Assembly: GCF_013114595.1 (NCBI RefSeq)
Contig: NZ_VTXE01000031.1
Coordinates: forward strand, 1 to 54,488
DNA: 54,488 nt
Direction of reading: 5' to 3'
Source of the DNA: Vibrio sp. 99-8-1
GTDB taxonomy: Bacteria; Pseudomonadota; Gammaproteobacteria; Enterobacterales; Vibrionaceae
This document shows positions 31,947 through 41,401 of this stretch, piece after piece. The notes beneath the pieces are model-generated. The model made no database searches and was not told the origin of the DNA. It was given only the letters and a program-made list of their open reading frames with translations. Position numbers and translations under genes: made by a program. Numbering within the stretch: position 1 is the stretch's first letter; each line of letters starts with the position of its first letter.

Positions 31947-33380
31947 CTATAGTTTCTTAGAGAAGAGACCTGTCAACGCGATGATACCAATACCTAGCAA
32001 CATGATTTCCCCTTTACCACTGTCAAAGCCACTCTTAATACCAGAGAAAGCAACGATAGCGATAGCAAATGGAATCACATATTTTACTAAGTTGTACCAT
32101 AAGCCAAATAGTGGGAATGATACTTTACCGTCATTGGTGATCTCTTTTTCAAGTTCTTCACGAGTCAGTCTCCAGCCAGCGAAGATACAAACCAGCATAC
32201 CACCCACAGCAAGGAAGATTTTGTCTGTCAACAAGTCAAAGATATCAAATGCACCAGTACCAAACAGCTGAGGTCCAACGCCACCCAACGACAGAGAAGC
32301 GAAGACACACAGAACAGCCATTACAGAACTTGCTGTTAGAACTGCCGTTGTACGTTTCATGCCTTTCTCATCAATTAGGTATGAAACCACAACTTCTAGT
32401 AGAGAAACAGACGATGTTAATGCCGCAACACTTAAACCAATGAAGAATAGCAACGCAAGCAGTACGCCAATGATGCCACCCATTTCAGCAAACAATTGAG
32501 GTACAACAACGAATACAAGACCCGGACCAGCCGCTGGTTCCATATTGAAAGCGAACATCGCAGGGAACATCGCCAAACCAGCCAAAATAGCAACACCGGT
32601 GTCCATAGCGGTTACCATCGCAGTAGTCTGAACTAAGTTTTCCTTCTTCTTAAGGTAACTACCATAAGTCATCATACAACCCATACCAAGGCTTAATGAG
32701 AAGAATGCTTGTCCTAGCGCCGCTAATACAACGTCACTATTTACTTTAGAGAAGTCAGGTTTGAATAGGAACTCTAAACCAGCCGTCGCACCTGGCAGGC
32801 TTAAGCCTTTCACTGCAACTAAAATTAAGATGACGAAAAGTAGAGGCATCAAAATCTTACCGGCTTTCTCAATACCGCCTGAGATACCTTTTACTACCAC
32901 GACAATGTTAAGTAGCAGGTAGAAGCCCATCCACATTAGTGGTTGAACAGGATCAGAGATGAATCCGCCAAATGAGTCGCCAATAGCGGCTGGAGTACTG
33001 AGCAATCCAGTTGCTATCTTATAGATGTAAGCAACGGCCCATCCACCAACAACAGGATAGAAACCCATTATCAAAAGACCAGCAAATACACCCATCACAC
33101 CGACAAACGTCCAACGGCGATCGGTTGTCTTAATTGCACCAACCGCTGATACACCTGATTTACGACCAATAGCGAATTCGGTCAGCATGACACTAAAACC
33201 GATAAAGATAACGAATAACAGGTAAATAGCGACAAATGCACCACCGCCACTTTCTCCTGCTGTGTATGGGAATTTCCAGATATTACCCAGACCAACAGCT
33301 GAACCCGCTGCGGCCATAACGAAGCCTAATTTTGATCCCCAGGTATCACGGGGTTTTGTGGTTGTATTACTTGTTGCCAC
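31947..33380 (-). CDS. Neurotransmitter:sodium symporter (NSS/SNF) family transporter
   Basis: A 477-residue Na+-dependent amino acid transporter of the LeuT type, about 11-12 helices. The N-terminal signature 'WGSKLGFVMAAAGSAVGLGNIWKFPY' (in pieces, about 14-40) holds the unwound TM1 and the Na+ site; 'GQAFFSLSLGMGCMMTYGSYL' is TM6. The likely cargo is a neutral or aromatic amino acid or tyramine-like compound, not resolvable here. The start is a GTG at 33380 with GGAG 6 nt before. Single-gene unit with its own terminator. Confidence 0.93.
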   Translation of the reverse strand: MATSNTTTKPRDTWGSKLGFVMAAAGSAVGLGNIWKFPYTAGESGGGAFVAIYLLFVIFIGFSVMLTEFAIGRKSGVSAVGAIKTTDRRWTFVGVMGVFAGLLIMGFYPVVGGWAVAYIYKIATGLLSTPAAIGDSFGGFISDPVQPLMWMGFYLLLNIVVVVKGISGGIEKAGKILMPLLFVILILVAVKGLSLPGATAGLEFLFKPDFSKVNSDVVLAALGQAFFSLSLGMGCMMTYGSYLKKKENLVQTTAMVTAMDTGVAILAGLAMFPAMFAFNMEPAAGPGLVFVVVPQLFAEMGGIIGVLLALLFFIGLSVAALTSSVSLLEVVVSYLIDEKGMKRTTAVLTASSVMAVLCVFASLSLGGVGPQLFGTGAFDIFDLLTDKIFLAVGGMLVCIFAGWRLTREELEKEITNDGKVSFPLFGLWYNLVKYVIPFAIAIVAFSGIKSGFDSGKGEIMLLGIGIIALTGLFSKKL

Positions 33381-33902
33381 GGTTACTCCAAATATTCTGT
33401 TGTGTTTGCATATTTTTATTAGGCGTCTATAAAAAGGAATAAGTGTAAACTATACTGTACACCATTCTAAAAAATGATTAGCGCCCTATCAGTAGCAAGT
33501 AAAACAGTTTGCGAGTAAAATTAAAAGCCCAATGAGTGTATTTTTCGTTAAATTATCTAATTATTAATGTTAAATGCTCTAAATTTGAACAATATCAAAT
33601 TTCTCTCCTATCTTTGGCTATATTCAGCCAATAATTAACTGATCGCATATCTACCTCGTGAATATTCGACTCAATTGGCAATTTTTCATCAATTTCTCCT
33701 ATCTACCGATTCACAAACAGTCAACAAATCATTAAATTTAACATTTTCATAAACGATTTTTACAAACAAACCGATCAATATAACCCGTTGTTAAAATTTG
33801 TCATATCATCCATGCAACGGCATGGGTATACTAAGATTTGTTGAAAAACATGCGCGTAAAATCAACAGACCCTAGCCTTGCTATAACCACAACAGAGAGC
33901 AT
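33381..33902. other. 522-bp AT-rich divergent intergenic region with a repeat remnant
   Basis: It lies between the divergent NSS transporter and cls genes and should hold both promoters. Most of it is very AT-rich. Near the cls end, 33861-33875 reads ATCAACAGACCCTAG, almost the outer end of the MITE at 20639-20910, without a partner end nearby. Otherwise I see no gene, RNA or known operator. Confidence 0.6.
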
Positions 33903-35357
33903 ATGGAACAGTTTTATCAACTATTGGCACTGATTGGTGTTGGCTTGTACTGGATATTGGTTGCCGGTGTTACTTTACGAGTCGTATTGCGAAGAAGAGC
34001 AGTCAGTGTTTCATTAGCATGGCTGATGATTATCTATATCATTCCTGTTTTAGGTGTATTTTGTTACTTCCTATTTGGTGAGCTCAATCTAGGCCGTAAA
34101 CGCGCCCAACGTGCTCATGAAATGTTTAGTCACTACGAAGATTGGTTCAATCAACTACACGACTGTCAAGCTCATCTACCGGACTTAATGAGTCCTCAAA
34201 TAACCAAGATTGATGAGCTCTGCACCAATAGAATGGGGATTCCTGCTCTCTGTGGTAATAACCTGTCTCTACGAAGTTCTCCCAGTAACATCTTACGTTC
34301 AATTATCGAAGATATTGAATCCGCCCAATCGCACATTCGCATGGTGTTTTATATTTGGAACCATGGCGGCCTCGTTGATGCGGTAGGTTCGGCACTTATT
34401 CGTGCCGCCAAACGAGGTGTTGATGTAAAAATCTTACTCGATTCTGCTGGGAGTCATCGTTTCTTCCGCAGTCATTGGGTCGACATGATGACCAAATCAG
34501 GCATCAAAATAGAGCAAGCATTAGCAGTAAGCCCATGGCGGGTCTTTTTACGACGACTAGATTTACGTCAACACCGAAAAATCATTGTTATTGACGAGCA
34601 AGTTGCTTATACCGGCTCTATGAACATGGTTGATCCGGCCTTCTTTAAACAAAATGCTGGGGTTGGAGAGTGGATAGATGTCATGGTTCGTATCACAGGG
34701 CCAACAGTCAATGTCTTATCGGCAATCCACGCTTGGGATTGGGAAGTAGAAACTGGAGAGCGCATTTTACCGCAACTTCCCCACTGTGTTGTACCTCAGA
34801 CAGAGAACCCTCTCCCTGTTCAAGTTGTGCCTTCCGGTCCCGGAATGCCGGATAACTTAATTCAACAAGTATTAACCCTCACTATTAATCAAGCACAAGA
34901 ATCGGTGCGAATAACAACACCCTACTTTGTTCCCAGCGAAGAACTTCTTGAAGAGCTAAAAATGACCGCTCAACGAGGGGTAAAAGTCGATATTATTCTG
35001 CCTAAGAAAAATGACTCTGTTATGGTTCAGTGGGCTTCTCGAGCATTCTATGAAGAACTTTTGCAGTGTGGTGTAAGAATATATGAGTTTGAAGGCGGTT
35101 TACTGCACACAAAATCAGTGGTGGTGGATGGAATATACTGCTTGGTAGGCACAGTAAACCTTGATATGAGAAGCCTTTGGCTGAATTTTGAGCTGACCCT
35201 AGCAATAGATAACGTAACGTTTACAAAGCAGATGTCAGAACTGCAGCAGAGTTATGCGGATTTATCGGTCCCTGTTAGCCTTGAAGAATGGCGGCAGCGA
35301 AAAATGTACTATCGCTTTTTAGAAAGGATATTTTTCTTGTTTAGTCCGCTGCTATAA
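33903..35357 (+). CDS. cls: Cardiolipin synthase
   Basis: A 484-residue membrane phospholipase D-family enzyme that joins two phosphatidylglycerols into cardiolipin (E. coli ClsA is 486 aa). Two N-terminal helices (about 4-24 and 37-58), then two HKD motifs: 'HRKIIVIDEQVAYTGSMN' (about 225) and 'HTKSVVVDGIYCLVGTVN' (about 402), each H-x-K-x4-D. Length and N-terminal helices fit ClsA rather than ClsB/C. Monocistronic, 66 bp before metC. Confidence 0.94.
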   Translation: MEQFYQLLALIGVGLYWILVAGVTLRVVLRRRAVSVSLAWLMIIYIIPVLGVFCYFLFGELNLGRKRAQRAHEMFSHYEDWFNQLHDCQAHLPDLMSPQITKIDELCTNRMGIPALCGNNLSLRSSPSNILRSIIEDIESAQSHIRMVFYIWNHGGLVDAVGSALIRAAKRGVDVKILLDSAGSHRFFRSHWVDMMTKSGIKIEQALAVSPWRVFLRRLDLRQHRKIIVIDEQVAYTGSMNMVDPAFFKQNAGVGEWIDVMVRITGPTVNVLSAIHAWDWEVETGERILPQLPHCVVPQTENPLPVQVVPSGPGMPDNLIQQVLTLTINQAQESVRITTPYFVPSEELLEELKMTAQRGVKVDIILPKKNDSVMVQWASRAFYEELLQCGVRIYEFEGGLLHTKSVVVDGIYCLVGTVNLDMRSLWLNFELTLAIDNVTFTKQMSELQQSYADLSVPVSLEEWRQRKMYYRFLERIFFLFSPLL

Positions 35358-35423
35358 CACTTGCCATCTTTGTTACAACATGGTTTAAATAGTGTTATAC
35401 CGCTTACAGAATAGGAAAGTTCG

Positions 35424-36617
35424 ATGACCGAACATAAGCAAACAAAAATGGTCACCGCTGGTCGCAGCAAAAAATGGACTAATGGCGTAGTAAATCCTTC
35501 CGTACAACGCGCTTCCACGGTTGTTTTTGATACCGTTGCAGAAAAGCAGCACGCCACTAAAAACCGAGCAAAGCAAACCCTCTTTTATGGTAGACGTGGC
35601 ACCAGCACTCATTTTGCCTTGCAAGATGCCATGGTAGAAATTGAAGGTGGTGTTGGCTGTGCGCTATACCCTTGTGGTGCAGCCGCTATCACCAATGCCA
35701 TACTGGCATTTGTTAAAACCGGTGATCACATCTTGATGGTGGATACCTGCTACGAGCCAACTCGCGATTTTTGCCAACAAGTGCTAAAGAGAATGGGCAT
35801 TGAAACCACCTATTATGATCCTCTAATCGGCGAAGGCATTGCTGAACTGATTCAACCCAATACACGGGTTCTATTTCTTGAATCTCCGGGCTCTATCACG
35901 ATGGAAGTGCAAGATATCCCAACGTTGAGTCATATCGCCCATCAGCACGATCTCGTGGTAATGCTCGATAATACCTGGGCAGCTGGTGTTAATTTCTCAC
36001 CGTTTGAATTTGGCGTAGATATTTCCATTCAAGCAGGTACAAAATATATTGTCGGCCATTCAGATGTAATGCTGGGAACGGCGGTTGCCAATCAACGCTG
36101 TTGGGATAACTTAAGAGAACAGAGCTACCTGATGGGACAATGCATCTCTCCTGATGATGCTTATCTTGGCTTACGAGGTCTTCGTACTCTTGATGTACGA
36201 TTAAAACAGCATCAGCAGAATAGCATCACCGTTGCACAATGGCTCGCAGAGCGACCAGAGGTTGACCATGTAAGGCATCCCGCGATGAGCAGCTGTCCCG
36301 GACACGAGTTTTTCTTGCGTGATTTTACTGGCAGCAATGGACTATTTTCATTTGTGTTAAATACCAGCAACAGCAAAGCGACAACCGCTCTGCTTGATGG
36401 AATGAAACACTTTAGTATGGGTTACTCTTGGGGGGGATTTGAAAGCTTGATTTTGGCCAACGAACCCAGCTCATTTAATGCACTTAGAACCGTGGCTCAT
36501 CCAAAGTTCACTGGCACCCTCATTCGTTTGCATATCGGTCTTGAAAATGTAGATGATTTAATTTTAGATCTTGAACAGGGTTTAGCTCGATACGCACAAG
36601 TACTGTCAGAGCAGTAA
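35424..36617 (+). CDS. metC: Cystathionine beta-lyase
   Basis: A 397-residue PLP enzyme splitting cystathionine to homocysteine, pyruvate and ammonia in methionine synthesis (E. coli MetC is 395 aa). Motifs: 'YGRRGTSTHFALQDAMVEIEGG', 'CGAAAITNAILAF', 'LDNTWAAGVNF' and the PLP lysine in 'IQAGTKYIVGHSDVMLG' (about K210). The C-terminal 'FSMGYSWGGFESL' is the MetC form, distinguishing it from MetB. No MetJ box was seen. A repeat follows at once after its stop. Confidence 0.94.
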   Translation: MTEHKQTKMVTAGRSKKWTNGVVNPSVQRASTVVFDTVAEKQHATKNRAKQTLFYGRRGTSTHFALQDAMVEIEGGVGCALYPCGAAAITNAILAFVKTGDHILMVDTCYEPTRDFCQQVLKRMGIETTYYDPLIGEGIAELIQPNTRVLFLESPGSITMEVQDIPTLSHIAHQHDLVVMLDNTWAAGVNFSPFEFGVDISIQAGTKYIVGHSDVMLGTAVANQRCWDNLREQSYLMGQCISPDDAYLGLRGLRTLDVRLKQHQQNSITVAQWLAERPEVDHVRHPAMSSCPGHEFFLRDFTGSNGLFSFVLNTSNSKATTALLDGMKHFSMGYSWGGFESLILANEPSSFNALRTVAHPKFTGTLIRLHIGLENVDDLILDLEQGLARYAQVLSEQ

Positions 36618-36620
36618 CGA

Positions 36621-36710
36621 TATTACATTCTACGGCATGAATCCGTAGCACAGAGCAGGAGTCAATAAAGCGCACCCTTTGGCAGCGTCCTGTACCATCA
36701 GGTCACTTAA
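36621..36710. repeat. Partial copy of the dispersed 165-bp hairpin repeat (copy C)
   Basis: The block TACGGCATGAATCCGTAGCA, then CAGAGCAGGAGTCAATAAA, CGCACCCTTTGG and the end AGGTCACTT correspond in order to the right half of the repeats at 52541 and 54316. The left half is missing. It begins a few bases past the metC stop and ends just before the terminator. Confidence 0.75.
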
Positions 36711-36715
36711 ATAAA

Positions 36716-36744
36716 AAAACGTCGGCATTTCTGCTGACGTTTTT
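36716..36744. terminator. Shared terminator of metC and the PilZ gene
   Basis: AAAACGTCGGCA (36716-36727) pairs with TGCTGACGTTTT (36732-36743) with one G-T pair and a 4-nt loop. T-runs follow on both strands, so it can end transcripts from metC and from the PilZ gene 21 bp away. Confidence 0.88.
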
Positions 36745-36764
36745 ACATTCAAATCAATCATTTT

Positions 36765-37424
36765 TTAATGATCCAATACGACATGCTGTAGTACTTCTAA
36801 TCTCAACTCGTCGGATATATCCAGATAATGGTCAAATTCAATGCCTAACACAACACCATCCAACTGTTTCCGGAAATTGACGACTGAACATTTAGGGTGA
36901 ACGTTTTGTAGATGCTCTATTTCGGGATCAACAGCAATCTCTGTCCCTATCTCTACCTCTAACGGCTCTTTGATGAGCAATGCACATCCAGAGATAGAAA
37001 TATCTAACAGTTCAGCACGGTAGTTTTTCTTGCCAATTTTTGCCGATGCACCAATATGCACCTTAAAACGTCGGTTCTCTCGAATGGGCTTACTTTCAAC
37101 TGCTACCGGATAGTTAACAAACATCAACCAAGTACCAAATAACTTTATACCCGCTATTCGAGACTTAAATGCAATAACATGCCCTTCTTCGGTATCTGCC
37201 ATACCACGAACAACAACAGATACATTATTCACTTTGCGAACAACTAACTCTTCCATTGAGCGGTTATTCAATTCAAAAATTAAGAAGTTATTCTCTTTTA
37301 AGCCAACAAACTGGCAACCAACCGTATATTGATCTTTTGGACCAAAACTTATAACTGCAGAAAGCCGCATACCAAACTGAAGGTACTTCTTAAGGTCATG
37401 CAATGTTGGATCAGCCACGCTCAT
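36765..37424 (-). CDS. PilZ domain c-di-GMP-binding protein, YcgR-like
   Basis: A 219-residue cytosolic protein. The C-terminal PilZ domain (about 112-215) has the c-di-GMP motifs 'RENRRFKVHI' (RxxxR) and 'DISISGCALL' (D/N-x-S-x-x-G), followed by a beta-barrel. The N-terminal part (about 10-105) looks like the YcgR N-domain (PilZN), as in flagellar brake proteins; Vibrio Plz proteins have the same layout. It probably responds to c-di-GMP to adjust motility or surface behaviour. No flagellar genes are adjacent. Single gene with a terminator shared with metC; 219 bp of AT-rich leader without features precede it. Confidence 0.88.
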   Translation of the reverse strand: MSVADPTLHDLKKYLQFGMRLSAVISFGPKDQYTVGCQFVGLKENNFLIFELNNRSMEELVVRKVNNVSVVVRGMADTEEGHVIAFKSRIAGIKLFGTWLMFVNYPVAVESKPIRENRRFKVHIGASAKIGKKNYRAELLDISISGCALLIKEPLEVEIGTEIAVDPEIEHLQNVHPKCSVVNFRKQLDGVVLGIEFDHYLDISDELRLEVLQHVVLDH

Positions 37425-37643
37425 TCAATACAACCTAATTTAAGGTTTCTAACCGTCTCTATTCATTTACTAGATCATTCTGCTTTCAAATCAGAACCTT
37501 GATCTACAGCCAATACAATCTAGGTGGACAAGCACTTAAAGATTACTTGAGTATAAGTATATTAGAATATCCAATATATAATTGAGGTCAATACATATTA
37601 ACTATAGATATAAACGTTGTATTTATCCTTAACACTGTCGACG

Positions 37644-38207
37644 CTATTTATTCATTTTACTTGGACAGCCAATTAAATGGTCATCAACCATTCCTACTGC
37701 CTGCATAAACGCATAACAGATGGTTTCCCCGACAAATTTGAAGCCTCTTTTTTTCAAAAATTGACTCATTTGCTTAGATTGTTCCGTTGATGTCGGCACC
37801 TCTTCCATTGAGTTCCAGTGATTTACCATCGGCTCTGATCCAACAAACTGCCAGAGTGCCTTGGAAAGCGAACCATACTCTCGTTGCAGCTCAATCGCCG
37901 CTCTCGCGTTTGAGAAAACCGACGCGATTTTGCCTTTATGTTTAACCACATCAAAGTTGGCGATGATGTGTGCGACATTGGACTCATCTAATTTCGCAAG
38001 CTCTTCGATATTATAGTGCTGAAATGCCTCCCTATAACCCTCTCGCTTCTTCAGTATGGTTATCCAGCTCAGTCCTGCCTGAGCTCCTTCTAACGTAATA
38101 AACTCAAACAAGACTCTATCGTCATATACGGGTACTCCCCACTCCGCATCATGATATTCTTTTTCCAATACATGGTTCATCGCCCATGCACATCTTCTAT
38201 CTGTCAT
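37644..38207 (-). CDS. tag: DNA-3-methyladenine glycosylase I
   Basis: A 187-residue base-excision glycosylase removing 3-methyladenine, the same length as E. coli Tag. Seen: 'RCAWAMNHVLEKEYHDAEWGVPVYDDR' (with the zinc cysteine and the catalytic glutamate), 'GAQAGLSWITILKKREGYREAF', 'LKKRGFKFVGETICYAFMQAVGMVDDHLIGC' with zinc ligands H and C. I start at 38207 (MTDRRCAW), with GGAG 9 nt before, not at the longer frame from 38264. It lies downstream of the RND operon but with its own ribosome site. Confidence 0.95.
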   Translation of the reverse strand: MTDRRCAWAMNHVLEKEYHDAEWGVPVYDDRVLFEFITLEGAQAGLSWITILKKREGYREAFQHYNIEELAKLDESNVAHIIANFDVVKHKGKIASVFSNARAAIELQREYGSLSKALWQFVGSEPMVNHWNSMEEVPTSTEQSKQMSQFLKKRGFKFVGETICYAFMQAVGMVDDHLIGCPSKMNK

Positions 38208-38281
38208 TGTTCTTCTCCAAAAAGACGACCTCCAAATAAAGAGAGGTCGTCGTATATCTATCATTTTGTCAGCGAATTGGC

Positions 38282-41200
38282 TCAGCTAGGGTCAATAAGT
38301 TTAACCTTATGGAAAATCTTATACAGCACTGGAACCACAATTAACGTCAGAATAGTCGCAAACCCTAAACCGAACATGATGGTGACGGCCATAGGTTTAA
38401 AGAATGTATCAGGCAATAGTGGCACCATACCTAAGATAGTGGTAATGGCTGCCATGCAGACTGGCCTAACACGACTCAGCGCGGCATCAATTACGGCATC
38501 ATATGGAGCTTTACCCGATTTCATCTCAATTTCAATCTGGTCCAGTAGCACAATGCCATTTTTGAGTAACATGCCTGACAAACTTAAGAAACCAAGTAAC
38601 GCCATAAAGCCAAATGGTGTATCCAATAACAATAAACCAGACGCCACTCCAATAACGGCAAGGGGCACAGTAAACCAGACGATTAAGGGTTCCTTCACCG
38701 AGTTAAACAGGAATACCGTAACCAAGAACATAAACAGATAACCCAGCGGCATAGTGCTAAATAGTGATTCCTGTGCGTCACTGGATGATTCGTATTCTCC
38801 ACCCCACTCTAGCGAATAACCAGCTGGCATCTCTATCGCATCTATTTGACTCATTAATCGTTTCTGAAGTGTCGCCGCGGTTTCCTCTCCTAAAATATCC
38901 GGATCCGCCATTATCGTTAACATACGTTTGCGGTTTTTTCTTATGATCAATGGGTCTTCCCAGCGAATGTCATACCCTAGCGTCACTTGTTGCAACGGGA
39001 TATATTCTCCAATGGCAGCACTCCATATCTTCATACTCTCGATGTTATTAATGTTCTCTCTTTCATTTTCAGGCAGCCTCGCCACAATTGGCATCAGCGT
39101 CGTACCGTCTCGATATACACCAATAGATTTACCTGAGAACGACATACTCAAGAAATCATCAATATCAGATTTGGTAACGCCATATCGACGAGCCTGACTT
39201 TCATTAAATATAGGTTCAATGACTTTGGTTCTTTCACGCCAGTCATGGCGGACATTGGTTGCCATTGGATCCGCATACATAATATCCATCACTTGTCTGG
39301 CGATACCTCGTAAAATAGTAGGGTCGGAACCAACAATTCTCGCCTCTATTTTCGCCCCTCCGCCGGGACCCAGTTCGATTTTTTTCAGCTTGTAATTCAC
39401 TTCTGGATAATGATTTTCAATATGAGTTCTGAACCTTCTCATCAAATCATCCAGTACATCAGCAGACGTTACCCTTGTTGCGATTTCACCATAGGCAGAG
39501 TAACTTTTTTCGGGTGCATAAGTGAGCATAAACCGCTGCAAACCTTTCCCGGCAGTTGTCGTGATATGCTCAACACCTTGCTGTTCAGAAAGCCACGACT
39601 GCAACTGTTTCAGCTTATCGTTTGTCGCTCTAATATCGGTACCTTCTGGCAACCAGATGTCCGTCATAAATAGAGGTGTTGTAGAGGAAGGGAAAAAGGA
39701 TTGTTTTACCTGGGTAAAGCCATAAAGGCTTGCCGCAAGCATAACCACAAGCGTCGCCACCGTTATCCATGCCCGGTGCATGCAAAACTCTAAGAAACGT
39801 CGATAGACCACAAATATAATGCCATTATATGGGTCATGTTCTTCCGTGTCGTTATCCCCTGATTGTGGTTTAGTTTCTTTAAAAAATAGATTGGCAAAGA
39901 AAGGGGTCAGTGAGATGGCAGTAAACCAGCTCAGCATGAGTGAGATAAGCAGAACCGTGAAAAGCGTACCGCAATATTCACCGGTGGCATCGTCTGATAA
40001 ACCAATGGGAGCAAAAGCGGTCACCGCAATTACCGTTGCGCCTAAAAGCGGCCATTTGGTTTGGGTAACAATGTCCGTCGCGGCTTGTATTCTGGTTCTT
40101 CCTTTTTGACAGCCTATCAGTATCCCTTCCACAACCACAATAGCATTGTCCACCAACATCCCTAATGCAATAACAAGTGCGCCGAGTGATATTCGTTGAA
40201 GCTCGATTCCCATATACTGCATGAAAATAAAGGTTCCCAAAACGGTGAGTAATAGAATCAATCCTATTAAAACACCAGAACGAACCCCCATAAAAAAGAG
40301 CAGCACCACAATAACAATCGCTACTGCTTGCCCTAAGCTAACAACAAAGCCACTAACCGATTTATCCACCTCGTTTGGCTGGCTATACACTTCCGAGATT
40401 TCAATGCCAATTGGCTGCTGGAACTTAAGCTCCGCTAATCGACGATTAAAGCGTTTGCCCACTTCAACAACATTGACACCTGAACTAAATGAAACCCCGA
40501 GATTGAGCGCTAATCGCCCGTTATAGTTGATAATATTGCTAGGAACTTCGACATAGCCTCGTTTAACTGTCGCCACATCTTTAAGGAAAATAAGCCCTTG
40601 AGCCCCCCCTTCCGTCAAAATAAGATCACCAAGCTGCTCGACATCTTCGAACTCACCTGTCGGATGGATACGAATATATTCATCACCAATCCTCAACGCT
40701 CCTGCATCAGAAACGACATTTTGCGTGGATAGCAGGTTAAAGATGGTGTTTGGAGCTATGCCTAAAGAACTCAGCCTTTTCATCGAAACTTCCAGAAAAA
40801 CTTGTTCTTGCTGTTGGCCTGACACATTGACCTTACCAACCCCGTCAATCAACTCTAACTCTCGGCGCAAGTAGTCAACGTAGTCTAACAACTCTTTGTA
40901 GGAGTATCCTTCCCCAGATACTGCCAGCAAAATACCAAATACATCACCAAAATCATCAACCACTAAAGGAGCATTAACCCCCGGTGGCAGTTGTGCAGTG
41001 AGATCATTCACTTTCCGTCGTAATTCATCCCATATTTGTGGTAAATCGTCAGGGCCATAATTGTTTTTCATTGTGACGGTTATTTGAGATAAACCACGAC
41101 TGGAAATTGAATTCACTTCGTCCACATACACCAGTTGCTGAATCTCTTTCTCAATGGGGTAAGTCACCTCTTCTTCAACTTGAACCGGTGTAGCTCCCGG

Positions 41201-41401
41201 GTAGTTGGTGACTACCAAGGCATCTTTTATGGTAAAAGCGGGATCTTCCAAACGCCCAAGTTCAAAGAATGCCGACGCGCCACCAATTAAGAAAATAAGA
41301 GAGAGCATCCAACTAATGACGCTATTTTTGATAAAATAAGCGGCTATCCCCTTAGTATCGTCTGTTGAGTGGTCTGCTGATTGGTCCATTTTATCACTCA
41401 T
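38282..41401 (-). CDS. RND efflux pump inner-membrane permease (VexK/TriC-like)
   Basis: A 1039-residue AcrB-type proton-driven exporter with 12 helices and two large periplasmic loops. Proton-relay residues are seen: the aspartate pair region 'LGMLVDNAIVVVEG' in TM4 and the lysine of 'SGMLLKNGIVLLDQIE' in TM10. I prefer the ATG at 41401 (MSDKMDQ), with GGGAG 8 nt before, over the GTG at 41410. Its start overlaps the stop of the second fusion protein gene. Two fusion proteins followed by one permease is the layout of TriABC and vibrio VexIJK/VmeGHI. No outer membrane channel is encoded, so TolC is the likely partner. Confidence 0.88.
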   Translation of the reverse strand: MSDKMDQSADHSTDDTKGIAAYFIKNSVISWMLSLIFLIGGASAFFELGRLEDPAFTIKDALVVTNYPGATPVQVEEEVTYPIEKEIQQLVYVDEVNSISSRGLSQITVTMKNNYGPDDLPQIWDELRRKVNDLTAQLPPGVNAPLVVDDFGDVFGILLAVSGEGYSYKELLDYVDYLRRELELIDGVGKVNVSGQQQEQVFLEVSMKRLSSLGIAPNTIFNLLSTQNVVSDAGALRIGDEYIRIHPTGEFEDVEQLGDLILTEGGAQGLIFLKDVATVKRGYVEVPSNIINYNGRLALNLGVSFSSGVNVVEVGKRFNRRLAELKFQQPIGIEISEVYSQPNEVDKSVSGFVVSLGQAVAIVIVVLLFFMGVRSGVLIGLILLLTVLGTFIFMQYMGIELQRISLGALVIALGMLVDNAIVVVEGILIGCQKGRTRIQAATDIVTQTKWPLLGATVIAVTAFAPIGLSDDATGEYCGTLFTVLLISLMLSWFTAISLTPFFANLFFKETKPQSGDNDTEEHDPYNGIIFVVYRRFLEFCMHRAWITVATLVVMLAASLYGFTQVKQSFFPSSTTPLFMTDIWLPEGTDIRATNDKLKQLQSWLSEQQGVEHITTTAGKGLQRFMLTYAPEKSYSAYGEIATRVTSADVLDDLMRRFRTHIENHYPEVNYKLKKIELGPGGGAKIEARIVGSDPTILRGIARQVMDIMYADPMATNVRHDWRERTKVIEPIFNESQARRYGVTKSDIDDFLSMSFSGKSIGVYRDGTTLMPIVARLPENERENINNIESMKIWSAAIGEYIPLQQVTLGYDIRWEDPLIIRKNRKRMLTIMADPDILGEETAATLQKRLMSQIDAIEMPAGYSLEWGGEYESSSDAQESLFSTMPLGYLFMFLVTVFLFNSVKEPLIVWFTVPLAVIGVASGLLLLDTPFGFMALLGFLSLSGMLLKNGIVLLDQIEIEMKSGKAPYDAVIDAALSRVRPVCMAAITTILGMVPLLPDTFFKPMAVTIMFGLGFATILTLIVVPVLYKIFHKVKLIDPS

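Noticed and set aside
37540..37575. ATTACTTGAGTATAAG in front of the PilZ gene, as a repeat end
   Set aside because: It shares only about 8 bases (CTTGAGTA) with the repeat end and has no further match.
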